A stretch of 64,000 bases of DNA from Christensenellaceae bacterium (lineage in GTDB: Bacteria > Bacillota > Clostridia > Christensenellales > CAG-138). The notes beneath the pieces are model-generated. The model worked only from the letters and a program-made list of their open reading frames with translations. It was not told the DNA's origin and searched no databases. Position numbers and translations under genes: made by a program. The stretch spans positions 1 to 64,000 of the forward strand of contig JAFLSU010000008.1 in the NCBI GenBank assembly GCA_022510765.1, read 5' to 3'. Position 1 is the first letter of the stretch. The number at the start of each line of letters is the position of its first letter. Shown here piece after piece: positions 1-9,343 of the stretch.

Positions 1-55
1 ACTTCCGGCCTCTTGAACCCCATTCAAGCACGCTACCAAACTGCGCCACACCCAG
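1..55 (-). tRNA. tRNA-Pro (GGG anticodon), 3' part cut by the window edge
   Basis: Reverse complement reads CTGGGTG-TG-GCGC-AGTTTGGTA-GCGT-G-CTTGA-ATGGGGT-TCAAG-AGGCC...: acceptor 5' strand, D arm, anticodon stem CTTGA/TCAAG and loop with GGG anticodon. The T arm is beyond the window. Confidence 0.85.
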
Positions 56-164
56 ATGCTCTCAAGAACGGTATGTATTTTAACACTATCGGACAGGCTT
101 GTCAAGCACTTTTTTGATATATTGCGCAGAACGCTTCCTCTGCCATGATAAGCTGCAAAGCAGT

Positions 165-1388
165 TTAAACTATCAACTCAAACAGTTTGAACAGCCAGTT
201 TGCAGCAACGCCCGCAAACAATCCGCCTATGGTGTGGCTTACTATAGCTTTGCCGGAAAGATCCGCACGACCGAGCGACTGCATCATAGAAACATGAGTG
301 CTGAGATAACCGCTCCAACACATGCACATTGCAGTGAAAACGGCAATATCGTGAACCGTAGCTTTCCCCGCAGCAAGCATGGATGGAACCAAACCCATAG
401 CCGCTCCCGCCGAGCCGAGAGCCGTTATCGGCACCGCGATCGCATCGAATGATGCAAAGCCAAACAACGGCTTAATGATGAAGCCCAATGCATTGGCAAT
501 CTTCGGTATAAACGCAACGCCCTCGTATGCAGCTCCGGTATATCCACCTTCCGAACCGCCGTTTGTAAGCATCATTACTATCGTGCAGATGATAAGCACT
601 CCCGGTATGATGCTGAGGCCTACCTGAACGCCGCTACTGCCTCCCTCAAGTATTGAGTTTATTATGCGCATACCGATATTTTTCTTTTGCTTTGTTGGGT
701 TGTCCACATTTGATGCGTCATCGGATTTAGCAGGCAGATCATCAGCCCATGCGTCCTTGCCGAATACCTTCTTGGTTTGGAACAGCATAAGTCTTGTGCT
801 TACTATGCTTCCGAGTACTGCGCCGATGTTGCCGATAAGCACAGCACCTGCAATGCTTCCACCGCTCGGTGCGCTCAAACCTATCATAAATGTAGAAACG
901 ATCAATCCCATTCCAAACGCTGTACCAAGGTTAGTTAGCGCATAAAGCTGATATTTTTTAAAGTATTTGCGGAAGCCGCGATCATCGGCAAGCGAAAGGA
1001 TCGCCGGGTTATCGGAAAGATATGTTGTTACGATCACGAGTGAAGACGCGCCTGGCAGGCCATAGATCGGCCTCATCAGCGGAGATAAGATTTTATTAAG
1101 AAGCGCAACCACCCCAAACTCGGAAAGCAGCGCAGATACCGAGCCCATGATCACGGCGAGTGCCATTATAAACAAAGTCGTATCGATAAGAAGCTGATAC
1201 GCCGTATTCATCATGGTGTTGAGCATATTGGACAGACCCATCGGGACTGCGAAAATTGCAAAAATGGCTATAAAAATGACGAGAAAGATGACGGCACTCA
1301 GCCAAGAGGGTAAGGAGATGTGCTTAACATCTTCAAAGCTGCGACTTTGCTTTTTCTTACGAGAAAAGAGCTTGCTTATGGTTTCCAT
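165..1388 (-). CDS. Multi-pass membrane protein with nucleoside-recognition (Gate)-like domain, YjiH / CD0519-CD1768-like family
   Basis: 407-aa ORF, many TM segments, motif region LSDNPAILSLADDRGFRKYFKKYQ; divergent from a LysR gene. Confidence 0.6.
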   Translation of the reverse strand: METISKLFSRKKKQSRSFEDVKHISLPSWLSAVIFLVIFIAIFAIFAVPMGLSNMLNTMMNTAYQLLIDTTLFIMALAVIMGSVSALLSEFGVVALLNKILSPLMRPIYGLPGASSLVIVTTYLSDNPAILSLADDRGFRKYFKKYQLYALTNLGTAFGMGLIVSTFMIGLSAPSGGSIAGAVLIGNIGAVLGSIVSTRLMLFQTKKVFGKDAWADDLPAKSDDASNVDNPTKQKKNIGMRIINSILEGGSSGVQVGLSIIPGVLIICTIVMMLTNGGSEGGYTGAAYEGVAFIPKIANALGFIIKPLFGFASFDAIAVPITALGSAGAAMGLVPSMLAAGKATVHDIAVFTAMCMCWSGYLSTHVSMMQSLGRADLSGKAIVSHTIGGLFAGVAANWLFKLFELIV

Positions 1389-1534
1389 AATTATGCATGT
1401 TCTTCCTTTATTCGCAATACTTTGAGCAAGAACGACATAATTCCCGCATCCGTACTACTATACAACCGAAACGCTTGCAATTAAATCAAATGTTTGTTAT
1501 AATATCCATAAAAAACAGTAATGGATGGTAGCCA

Positions 1535-2410
1535 ATGAATATAGATAACTACCGAGTGTTCCTGCGGGTCGCGAAAACCAAAAACATTACCGCCGCCGCC
1601 GAGCAGCTTGGTTACACGCAGTCGGGCGTCAGCCACATAATCGCACAGATGGAGAATGAATTCGGCTTTCCCCTTCTTATTCGCAGTAAGATGGGTGTGA
1701 GGCTGACCCATGACGGAGAACGTATGCTTCCATCGATGCGTGAATTGATCAACCGCGATGAACAGCTCCATCAGGTAGCCGACGAAATTAAGGGCATTCG
1801 GTCAGGCAAGCTGCGCGTCGGAGCGTTTTCAAGTGTTGCGACCCATTGGCTCCCGCAGATAATCAAGGAGTTCAACCTGTTTTATCCGAATATTGAGTTC
1901 GATATCTCAATTGGCACATATGAAACGATTGAAGATTTGATCGCCGACGAAGAAATCGACTGCGGCTTCATGTCCAGCGTATCCATCAAACACTTGGATT
2001 TTCATCCGCTAAAGGATGATAGGATGCTTGCTTTGCTCCCGGAGAACCACCCGCTTGCAAAACGAGATGCCCTGCCTTTGAAAGAGATCACGAATCTTGA
2101 TTTCATCATTCCGGGCGAAGGCTCGAAATACGACATTGGACATATCTTAGCGGACGCGGGCATCAGCCCTAGGGTGCGGTTCACCGTAAGCGACGACTAC
2201 GCAGCGATCGCCATGGTGAGAAACGGCCTTGGCATGACCATTGTCCCAGAGCTTATCCTGACGGGGCTTCATGATACTGGACATGTAATGGAGCTTCATC
2301 CGGCATGTGCGCGCACGATCGGGATAGCTACTTATCCAAACATCGCGATTTCCCCTGCTTGCAGGGCGTTTTTGGACTTCGTGCGGGTCTGGGCTAATGG
2401 GTTGGCATAA
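1535..2410 (+). CDS. LysR family transcriptional regulator
   Basis: N-terminal HTH MNIDNYRVFLRVAKTKNITAAAEQLGYTQSGVSHIIAQME followed by a LysR substrate-binding domain. Confidence 0.9.
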   Translation: MNIDNYRVFLRVAKTKNITAAAEQLGYTQSGVSHIIAQMENEFGFPLLIRSKMGVRLTHDGERMLPSMRELINRDEQLHQVADEIKGIRSGKLRVGAFSSVATHWLPQIIKEFNLFYPNIEFDISIGTYETIEDLIADEEIDCGFMSSVSIKHLDFHPLKDDRMLALLPENHPLAKRDALPLKEITNLDFIIPGEGSKYDIGHILADAGISPRVRFTVSDDYAAIAMVRNGLGMTIVPELILTGLHDTGHVMELHPACARTIGIATYPNIAISPACRAFLDFVRVWANGLA

Positions 2411-2531
2411 ATACGGTCTGCTGATCCTTGAATTTTAATTACTGCATTGACTTTGTTTTTTAATTATATAGGCAAGGCATTCATATCGAGGTGCAGTTAA
2501 ACTGTTTTTGATGGAGGTGTCATCGATTAAT

Positions 2532-3989
2532 ATGAATAGGACGGTAAAGGTTTTTGCGCTGATGCTCTGCATGATTTTGCTTTTAGGTTTCGGTGCAGTG
2601 CCCACATCCGCAAACTCGGTCCCGAAATTTTGGTCAGGTTCTACCGGCATGGGTGCAATTATTGCTGATGAGGATTGTCCCATCGTTGTGGAAAATGAGC
2701 TGCTGACCTTTGATATTCATGAGTTCCCTGAGCGTGATTATGAACAAACTCAGGACTTTTTAGAATATTCAGCATTCGTTACGGCGCAGTATACCTTTTA
2801 TAATCCGGCTGATTATACCATAATTGCTACGCTTGTTTTTCCGTTCGGGAAACTGCCCTCATACGGAAACGGTTACTCCTTTTGGGATTCGAAGCTTGGG
2901 ATGTATGTAAACGTCAATGATACCGATAAATACGATATAACCATCAACGGTAATGTGATTGAAAAGACCCTACGGCATACGCTGATGCCAACAGGAGCAA
3001 GCTTTGAGCTTGAAGAGGACCTTGGAAGGCTATGCGATGGGTATATTGACGATCCGTTTTTTAGATCCGATATGCCCGTCACAAAGTATACATATTCTAT
3101 CAGTGGTATCGATGATGAATATGATGCCGCAAACGCAGCATTCGATCTTGCAAAGTTTGACGGAAAAACGAAGCTTTTGTTTATGGAATTAAGAGGTACT
3201 CATGTGCAGAAGAATAAGTCCTGCCGCATCAGCGCATGGGTGAAAAACGGAAGCAACCTCACCCTGTATGCAATCGGCGAACCTTTGAATGGAGATCCGC
3301 AATGGAAGTTTTACGAGAACGGCGGAGTTAAAGATAAAGAGGAAATTGAGGGTTCTGCAACGCTCGTATCCACCGAAGAAATGACCTTTGAAGAGTTTGT
3401 GCTTAAAGCATATGTCGAAGAATCGGACATACTCGCATCGGACTGGTATAATGCGATGGTGATGGATCTAAACAGGAACGAAAGCAAATATGGCGTTGTT
3501 TCCCGCTCTGATAGCGGTTTTGATCTTTCCCACTCGCTTATGCGCTGGTACGAATATGAGATAACCCTTGCCCCGGGCGAAAGGCTCGTGAACGCTGTTA
3601 CTGCACCAATGTACCCTTCAATAGACGGATACTGGGACCCAAATGTTTATGATTACACATACCTGCTGTCCCCTGCGCAGAAATGGTCTGAATTCGGTTC
3701 GCTCGAAATAGTAATCAATACACCTTTCTTTGTTACCGAAAGCAGCTTGGGCGATTTTGAAAAGACCGACAGCGGATACAGGCTCGTGCGTGACGGTCTT
3801 CCCTCGGGAGAACTGAAATTTTCGCTTTGCTCCGTAGAAAACCCGAAAAAAGATTCTAATTGGAGCAGTATCCTCTTTTTGATCATCTTCATTGGTTCTC
3901 CCATCATTATCATTGTCGGTGTAATTTTCCTTATTGTCTTTGGAATCGTTTGCTTAATACGAGGTATTAAGAGCAAAAAACGAATCTAA
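2532..3989 (+). CDS. Secreted/membrane-anchored protein of unknown function (signal peptide, large ectodomain, C-terminal TM)
   Basis: ORF 2508-3989; GGAGG upstream favours the ATG at 2532. N-terminal hydrophobic signal and C-terminal hydrophobic helix ILFLIIFIGSPIIIIVGVIFLIVFGIV. Confidence 0.6.
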   Translation: MNRTVKVFALMLCMILLLGFGAVPTSANSVPKFWSGSTGMGAIIADEDCPIVVENELLTFDIHEFPERDYEQTQDFLEYSAFVTAQYTFYNPADYTIIATLVFPFGKLPSYGNGYSFWDSKLGMYVNVNDTDKYDITINGNVIEKTLRHTLMPTGASFELEEDLGRLCDGYIDDPFFRSDMPVTKYTYSISGIDDEYDAANAAFDLAKFDGKTKLLFMELRGTHVQKNKSCRISAWVKNGSNLTLYAIGEPLNGDPQWKFYENGGVKDKEEIEGSATLVSTEEMTFEEFVLKAYVEESDILASDWYNAMVMDLNRNESKYGVVSRSDSGFDLSHSLMRWYEYEITLAPGERLVNAVTAPMYPSIDGYWDPNVYDYTYLLSPAQKWSEFGSLEIVINTPFFVTESSLGDFEKTDSGYRLVRDGLPSGELKFSLCSVENPKKDSNWSSILFLIIFIGSPIIIIVGVIFLIVFGIVCLIRGIKSKKRI

Positions 3990-4185
3990 GGAATCGGCTG
4001 TACCCAAAACGAAGCGGGGTGCAGCTTCATTGTACGCATAGATTTTTTAACTGTCTGCATAATTCCGTTATTTGTGCATATCGTTTATCAGGTATCCGAA
4101 GATATGAAGAAACTGTCCTTTCACATTTTCGGATATTCTCCAAATCCATACGGTCTAATTTTCAGCCCGAAGAAAGGAGCTTTGC

Positions 4186-4593
4186 ATGGCAAAGCATGGT
4201 AACACGACAAATAACGGCACAAAAACAGCGGTTAATCCCATCATATCGATACTGAAAAGCGCGTTGATCGCGCTGCTGTGCAGCATGGTTTTGATCGTTA
4301 TATCCGCACTTTTGCTGCAAAAACAAATTTTGGAAATCGACAGCATTCGCATAATCAACCCTGTCATCAAAGCTGCAAGCTCCTTGATCGCCGCACTTAT
4401 CGGAGTAAGATGCTTTGAGAATAAAAGCTGGCTGTATGGAGCAATTAGCGGCATCGTTTATGTTGTCTTCTCGTTCGCAGTGTTTTCCATACTTACAAAC
4501 GATTTTTCTTTCAACACCGGCACCTTTATAGACCTTCTTATGTGCGGCTGCGCAGGTATGGTTGGCGGCATACTGCATCGTTTGTCGAAATAA
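4186..4593 (+). CDS. Small membrane protein, TIGR04086-like family
   Basis: 135 aa, four hydrophobic helices, directly upstream of the SCIFF precursor; RBS AAAGGAG. Confidence 0.6.
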   Translation: MAKHGNTTNNGTKTAVNPIISILKSALIALLCSMVLIVISALLLQKQILEIDSIRIINPVIKAASSLIAALIGVRCFENKSWLYGAISGIVYVVFSFAVFSILTNDFSFNTGTFIDLLMCGCAGMVGGILHRLSK

Positions 4594-4668
4594 CTCTTAA
4601 CTCGGTATTGAAATCAGGCATCATATGTAGTATAATCATTATATTATGAACAAATGGAGGAGCTATCC

Positions 4669-4812
4669 ATGAAACACATCACCAATATTAAACCCGCATG
4701 TATCAGGAACGATGCATCCACCGGATGCGGCGAATGCCAGGCTTCCTGCCAGTCCGCCTGCAAGACTTCCTGCACAGTTGCGAACCAGAAGTGCGCTAAA
4801 TCTTCAAAATAA
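4669..4812 (+). CDS. scfA: SCIFF-type ribosomal peptide precursor (six cysteines in forty-five residues), 47 aa
   Basis: Own translation of 4669-4812: MKHITNIKPACIRNDASTGCGECQASCQSACKTSCTVANQKCAKSSK*. GGAGG RBS upstream; stop overlaps the radical SAM start (TAATG). Absent from the ORF track because it is short. Confidence 0.93.
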   Translation: MKHITNIKPACIRNDASTGCGECQASCQSACKTSCTVANQKCAKSSK

Positions 4813-6146
4813 TGATACACGCATTCGCATACCGTGATGCTTTTCTCGTTCTTGATGTTGAAAGCGGTGCGATCCATAAGGTGGACGAGCCCACATACGA
4901 GATAATCAGGGCTATGGAATTGGGCAACGATATACATGCGTTGCCCTATTCAAATTCATTGATAAATGACGTGCTGGATGAGATAGATGAGCTTCGTAAG
5001 GCCGGACAGTTTGACTCCCTCACCCCTTCGGCTCCTAAGCGAACCGCCGAGTTTTCACCGATCAAATCTATGTGCTTGAATATTGCTCATGACTGCAATC
5101 TCCGATGCGCATATTGCTTTGCGGAAACCGGCGAATTCCATGGCGGCAGGATGCTTATGCCGCTTGAAACTGCTAAGGCCGCGCTGGATTTTTTGATTGC
5201 GCATTCGATGGGACGGCATAACCTTGAGGTCGACCTGTTCGGCGGAGAGCCGCTGATGAATTTTGATGTCGTTAAGTCTGTAGTCGCATACGGGCGTGAG
5301 CTTGAGAAAAAACACGATAAGTGCATTCACTTTACCATCACCACGAACGGTGTCGCACTTGATGATGAGATTATAGAGTTCATTAATAAAGAGATGTTCA
5401 ATCTCGTCATCAGCATCGATGGGCGAAAGCAGGTTCACGACGCGCTTCGAGTGACGCCGAACGGCAAAGGGTCATATGATATCATAGTTCCAAAGGCGCA
5501 GGAGCTCATTAGGCTTCGCGGCGACGGTGAGCATTATGTACGCGGAACCTTTACCGCAAAAAACCTTGACTTCACCGAGGATGTCCGTGCTCTCACCGAT
5601 CTTGGCTTTGAACAGATCTCCATCGAACCCGTGGTACTGCCCGCCGATGATCCATGTGCGATAACGGAAGAAAACATCGACCGTGCACTTACCGAGTATG
5701 ATAGGCTTTCAGACTTTGTACTTGAACGCCGCAGCGAGGGCAACCCCTTCAATTTCTTCCATTTCATGATCGATCTCGATGATTCGCCCTGTCTCTCCAA
5801 GCGCAGTCTCGGATGCGGCGCAGGCGTTGAATACGTTGCAGTCGCACCCAACGGCGATATATATCCCTGCCACCAGTTTGTAGGCAATAAGGATTTTCTG
5901 CTCGGCAACGTCCATAATGACGAACTTGACAACGAGATCCGAAACAGGTTTGCTGGCTGCAATATATTCACCAAGGAAAAATGCTCAAAATGCTGGGCTA
6001 AGTATTATTGCAGCGGGGGCTGTGCCGCGAACGCCAATAACCTTAACGGCAGCATCATGAACCCGCCTGAAATAAGCTGCAAACTGCTCAAAAAACGCAC
6101 CGAGCTTGCAATAGGCATGGAGCTGCTCGGGGACTGCTCGAATTGA
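4812..6146 (+). CDS. scfB: Radical SAM/SPASM SCIFF maturase (thioether-forming)
   Basis: CDHDCNLRCAYCFA-type CxxxCxxC motif (HDCNLRCAYCFAETG) and C-terminal SPASM cysteines (CGAGVEYVAVAPNGDIYPCHQF...CSKCWAKYYCSGGCAANA). Confidence 0.92.
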   Translation: MIHAFAYRDAFLVLDVESGAIHKVDEPTYEIIRAMELGNDIHALPYSNSLINDVLDEIDELRKAGQFDSLTPSAPKRTAEFSPIKSMCLNIAHDCNLRCAYCFAETGEFHGGRMLMPLETAKAALDFLIAHSMGRHNLEVDLFGGEPLMNFDVVKSVVAYGRELEKKHDKCIHFTITTNGVALDDEIIEFINKEMFNLVISIDGRKQVHDALRVTPNGKGSYDIIVPKAQELIRLRGDGEHYVRGTFTAKNLDFTEDVRALTDLGFEQISIEPVVLPADDPCAITEENIDRALTEYDRLSDFVLERRSEGNPFNFFHFMIDLDDSPCLSKRSLGCGAGVEYVAVAPNGDIYPCHQFVGNKDFLLGNVHNDELDNEIRNRFAGCNIFTKEKCSKCWAKYYCSGGCAANANNLNGSIMNPPEISCKLLKKRTELAIGMELLGDCSN

Positions 6147-6249
6147 TTTAACCGTCACAAAATTTGATGGAGCATTCGTCTCTTCATTGGCTGTCTCATA
6201 GTCGGGCTAGTAATCCATAGATTTAACGGCTATTGCGGAGGAAACGGAT

Positions 6250-8736
6250 TTGATTATTTATGAAAAATCAAAATATTTCTCTGCCGAAACGGATGGGGAC
6301 AACCGCTTGGGTCTATCCCCACTCCTAATTCGTGCGCTTCGCGCGAGGGGCGCAGTCACGGATGATGAGATCAACCGTTTTTTAAACCCCTCCCCCGCCT
6401 TTTTTCATGATCCGTATATGTTGCCGGATATGGAAAAGGCTGTTTCCCGCATACGTTCCGCTATTTCTATCGGAGAGAAGATATGCGTATTCGGAGATTA
6501 TGATGTCGATGGCATCTGCGCAACATCGATGCTTGTGGACTTTTTCCGTTCCATAGGTGCCGATGTATGCTATTACATACCTTCGCGTCGGGACGAAGGT
6601 TACGGAATGAGCCGCAGCGCCGTGGAAAGGCTGAAGCAATGTGGTGTGGAGCTTGTGATAACCGTCGATAACGGGATTTCCGCCTCTTGTGAGGTGCAGT
6701 ACTGCATTGAATGCGGCATTGATGTTATCGTAACAGACCACCATATCCCTCCCGAAACGCTGCCCGTCTGTACTGCCGTTGTCTGCCATACCGTCCCCGG
6801 CAGCAATTACCCGAATCGAATACTCTGTGGAGCCGGTGTCGCTTTTAAGCTGCTTCATGCACTTGCGGGTTTGGATACCGCTATGCGCTATGTAGCACTT
6901 GCAGGACTGGCCTCCGTTGCCGATGTTGTTCCTCTGCTCGATGAAAACCGTATCTTAGTTAAGCTTGGCCTCGAGGCAGTCAATGCGGGCGATTGCTGCG
7001 TCGGCTTAAGACGCCTTATTGCAAGCATTCCAACCGCAAAGATGCCTTATACCGTCTGTAATCTTGGCTTTTCCGTCGCGCCACGGCTCAATGCATCTGG
7101 CAGGATGAGTGATGCTTCGCTTGCCGTTGAGCTTTTCCTTTCAGCGGATATTGAACGGATCGATGAAATCATTGCGGAATTGAATAGATTGAACGAATGC
7201 AGGCAGCAGCAGGAGGCTGAAATACTGAATTCCGCCATCGAGATGGTTAGTCATATAAACCTCGCTGAGACACGCGCCATCATCCTTAAATCCGCAGATT
7301 GGAACTCGGGCGTAATAGGCATCGCAGCGTCACGCATATCCGAGATGTATCATCGCCCTGCAATACTCTTTTCGGAGAGCGACGGAGTTCTCAAAGGCTC
7401 TGCCCGTTCCATTGACGGAATCAACATTCATGATGCGCTTACCTTTACAAAAGAATTATTTCTTAGGTTTGGTGGACATGCTAAAGCAGCCGGTGTAACG
7501 ATCGAGTCGTCTCATTTCGAAGCGTTTGTGGAAGAGTTCAATCGTCATTTAGCCGATGTATACGATGACAAGCTCTTTGTCCCGCGCAAGAGCTACGAAT
7601 TCGACATTGCTCTCTCGGGTATCACTCATGAACTTGTCAAAGAAATATCCCTGCTTGCCCCCTTCGGTGAGGGCAATCCGTCCCCCATCTTCCACGCATC
7701 CGAAGTGCGCATATCCCATCTGCGCAGGTTTGGCTGCAATGCTCAGCACATGCGAATGGATGTGAGGGACGGTTTTCGATGCCTTGAGGCGGTGTGGTTC
7801 GCCTCTGCAAGCAGCTTTGACAGACTCATGAATGCGGACACCACCGAAATGCTGTTCACTCTCAGTATCAACAACTGGAATGGGCAGTCCAATCTTCAGC
7901 TCAGACTGCTTTCTGCCAAAGCGGAATTGCCTTCCGAGCCTTCTGAGTATGTAGAAAAAAGCATGGCGCGGTTCTGCAGCGCACTTATTGAGAATTGCGC
8001 ATTATCCGAATGCGTTTCGGAATACTCGTGTGATGAAAGCACCGCCTGCTCAGCTCCGCAGAGCATTGAAGTTTGCCTTGACGAAATAAGCAATCATTGT
8101 ATTTCGGGCATGATGATACTCGTTTTCACCATTGATGGAGCAAAGCGTATCATTGCCGATATGCGGGAACGCGATATAGGAAATATTGAGATTTGTTTTG
8201 GGCTCATTCCCGATTCACCGGTACACACAAATACGGTAGTTATCGCACCCATCATTTCCGCCCTGCCCGAAAATGGTTTCAATCAAATTCTATTCTATGA
8301 TCTGCCGCCAACGCCTGAGGTCTATTCACTCGTTGCACAACGTTTTTTGAATAAATCGAAGAGCCGTTCGAACGAGGAGCCGCGTATTTCAAACAAAACC
8401 CGTTTCTTTATCAATTTCGATGCTCGCGGCGAATTTGGCCAAGTCGCTTGCCTTTTTGATTGCAGAAGAGAATTCATGGTATGCTGCTATCGCAGAACCC
8501 TTTCCATGCTGTCGTTACGCTGCTATTCCTTTGAAGAACTGTCTGCAAGGCTGAGCGAGGAAATGCAGGTGCCGCTGTATCAGGTTGAATTCGCACTTCG
8601 AGTATTCTTTGAGCTGGATTTCATCGCGTTCAATCGAAACGGCTCGATCTCTACAGTGGAGAACGTGCGCTGCACTGCCCTAACCAACAGCGCACTGTAT
8701 CGAAGGATTTCAAAGCTACAAAACTATACAAAATAG
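6250..8736 (+). CDS. recJ: Single-stranded-DNA-specific exonuclease RecJ
   Basis: DHH motif region (VFGDYDVDGICATSMLVDFF, VTDHHIPPE) and DHHA1 region (LRFGGHAKAAGVTI). Confidence 0.95.
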   Translation: MIIYEKSKYFSAETDGDNRLGLSPLLIRALRARGAVTDDEINRFLNPSPAFFHDPYMLPDMEKAVSRIRSAISIGEKICVFGDYDVDGICATSMLVDFFRSIGADVCYYIPSRRDEGYGMSRSAVERLKQCGVELVITVDNGISASCEVQYCIECGIDVIVTDHHIPPETLPVCTAVVCHTVPGSNYPNRILCGAGVAFKLLHALAGLDTAMRYVALAGLASVADVVPLLDENRILVKLGLEAVNAGDCCVGLRRLIASIPTAKMPYTVCNLGFSVAPRLNASGRMSDASLAVELFLSADIERIDEIIAELNRLNECRQQQEAEILNSAIEMVSHINLAETRAIILKSADWNSGVIGIAASRISEMYHRPAILFSESDGVLKGSARSIDGINIHDALTFTKELFLRFGGHAKAAGVTIESSHFEAFVEEFNRHLADVYDDKLFVPRKSYEFDIALSGITHELVKEISLLAPFGEGNPSPIFHASEVRISHLRRFGCNAQHMRMDVRDGFRCLEAVWFASASSFDRLMNADTTEMLFTLSINNWNGQSNLQLRLLSAKAELPSEPSEYVEKSMARFCSALIENCALSECVSEYSCDESTACSAPQSIEVCLDEISNHCISGMMILVFTIDGAKRIIADMRERDIGNIEICFGLIPDSPVHTNTVVIAPIISALPENGFNQILFYDLPPTPEVYSLVAQRFLNKSKSRSNEEPRISNKTRFFINFDARGEFGQVACLFDCRREFMVCCYRRTLSMLSLRCYSFEELSARLSEEMQVPLYQVEFALRVFFELDFIAFNRNGSISTVENVRCTALTNSALYRRISKLQNYTK

Positions 8737-8756
8737 AACCGTGGAGGTTTACTGTC

Positions 8757-9281
8757 ATGATGAACGAAAAGGAACTTAAGGAAACCATACGCAGCATACC
8801 CGATTTTCCAAAGCCCGGAATACTTTTCCGAGATATTACCACCTTGCTTAAGGATAGGGTCGCCTACGAATCGCTCATACATTCTCTTGCGGACTCCCTG
8901 CGCGAACTGGATGTAGACATTGTAATCGGCCCCGAGGCGAGAGGATTCGTAATCGGCTCAGCGGTCGCCTACGCCATAAACGCCGGCTTTGTTGTAGCGA
9001 GAAAACCCGGGAAGTTGCCGTGCGAGACCTGCAAAATAAGCTATGGCCTTGAATACGGCGATGACTGCCTTGAAATACATGAGGATGCCATTGAACCCGG
9101 TCAGCGAATAGCAATCGTTGACGACCTTCTCGCGACCGGAGGAACCGCATTAGCGACCATAAAGCTTGCCGAGGACATGGGGGCGACGGTCGTTGCTGCC
9201 GCATTTGCGATCGAGCTTTCCGATCTGAACGGACGCGAACGGCTCGATGGACACAACGTTATCTCCGTAATCAAATACTGA
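8757..9281 (+). CDS. apt: Adenine phosphoribosyltransferase
   Basis: IPDFPKPGILFRDITTLLKD and PRPP loop IVDDLLATGGTA. Confidence 0.97.
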   Translation: MMNEKELKETIRSIPDFPKPGILFRDITTLLKDRVAYESLIHSLADSLRELDVDIVIGPEARGFVIGSAVAYAINAGFVVARKPGKLPCETCKISYGLEYGDDCLEIHEDAIEPGQRIAIVDDLLATGGTALATIKLAEDMGATVVAAAFAIELSDLNGRERLDGHNVISVIKY

Positions 9282-9343
9282 TAAAAGCATCAAAGAATAA
9301 TTAGTAGAAATAATTAGATAGAACGGTTTACCATGGAGCGTCT

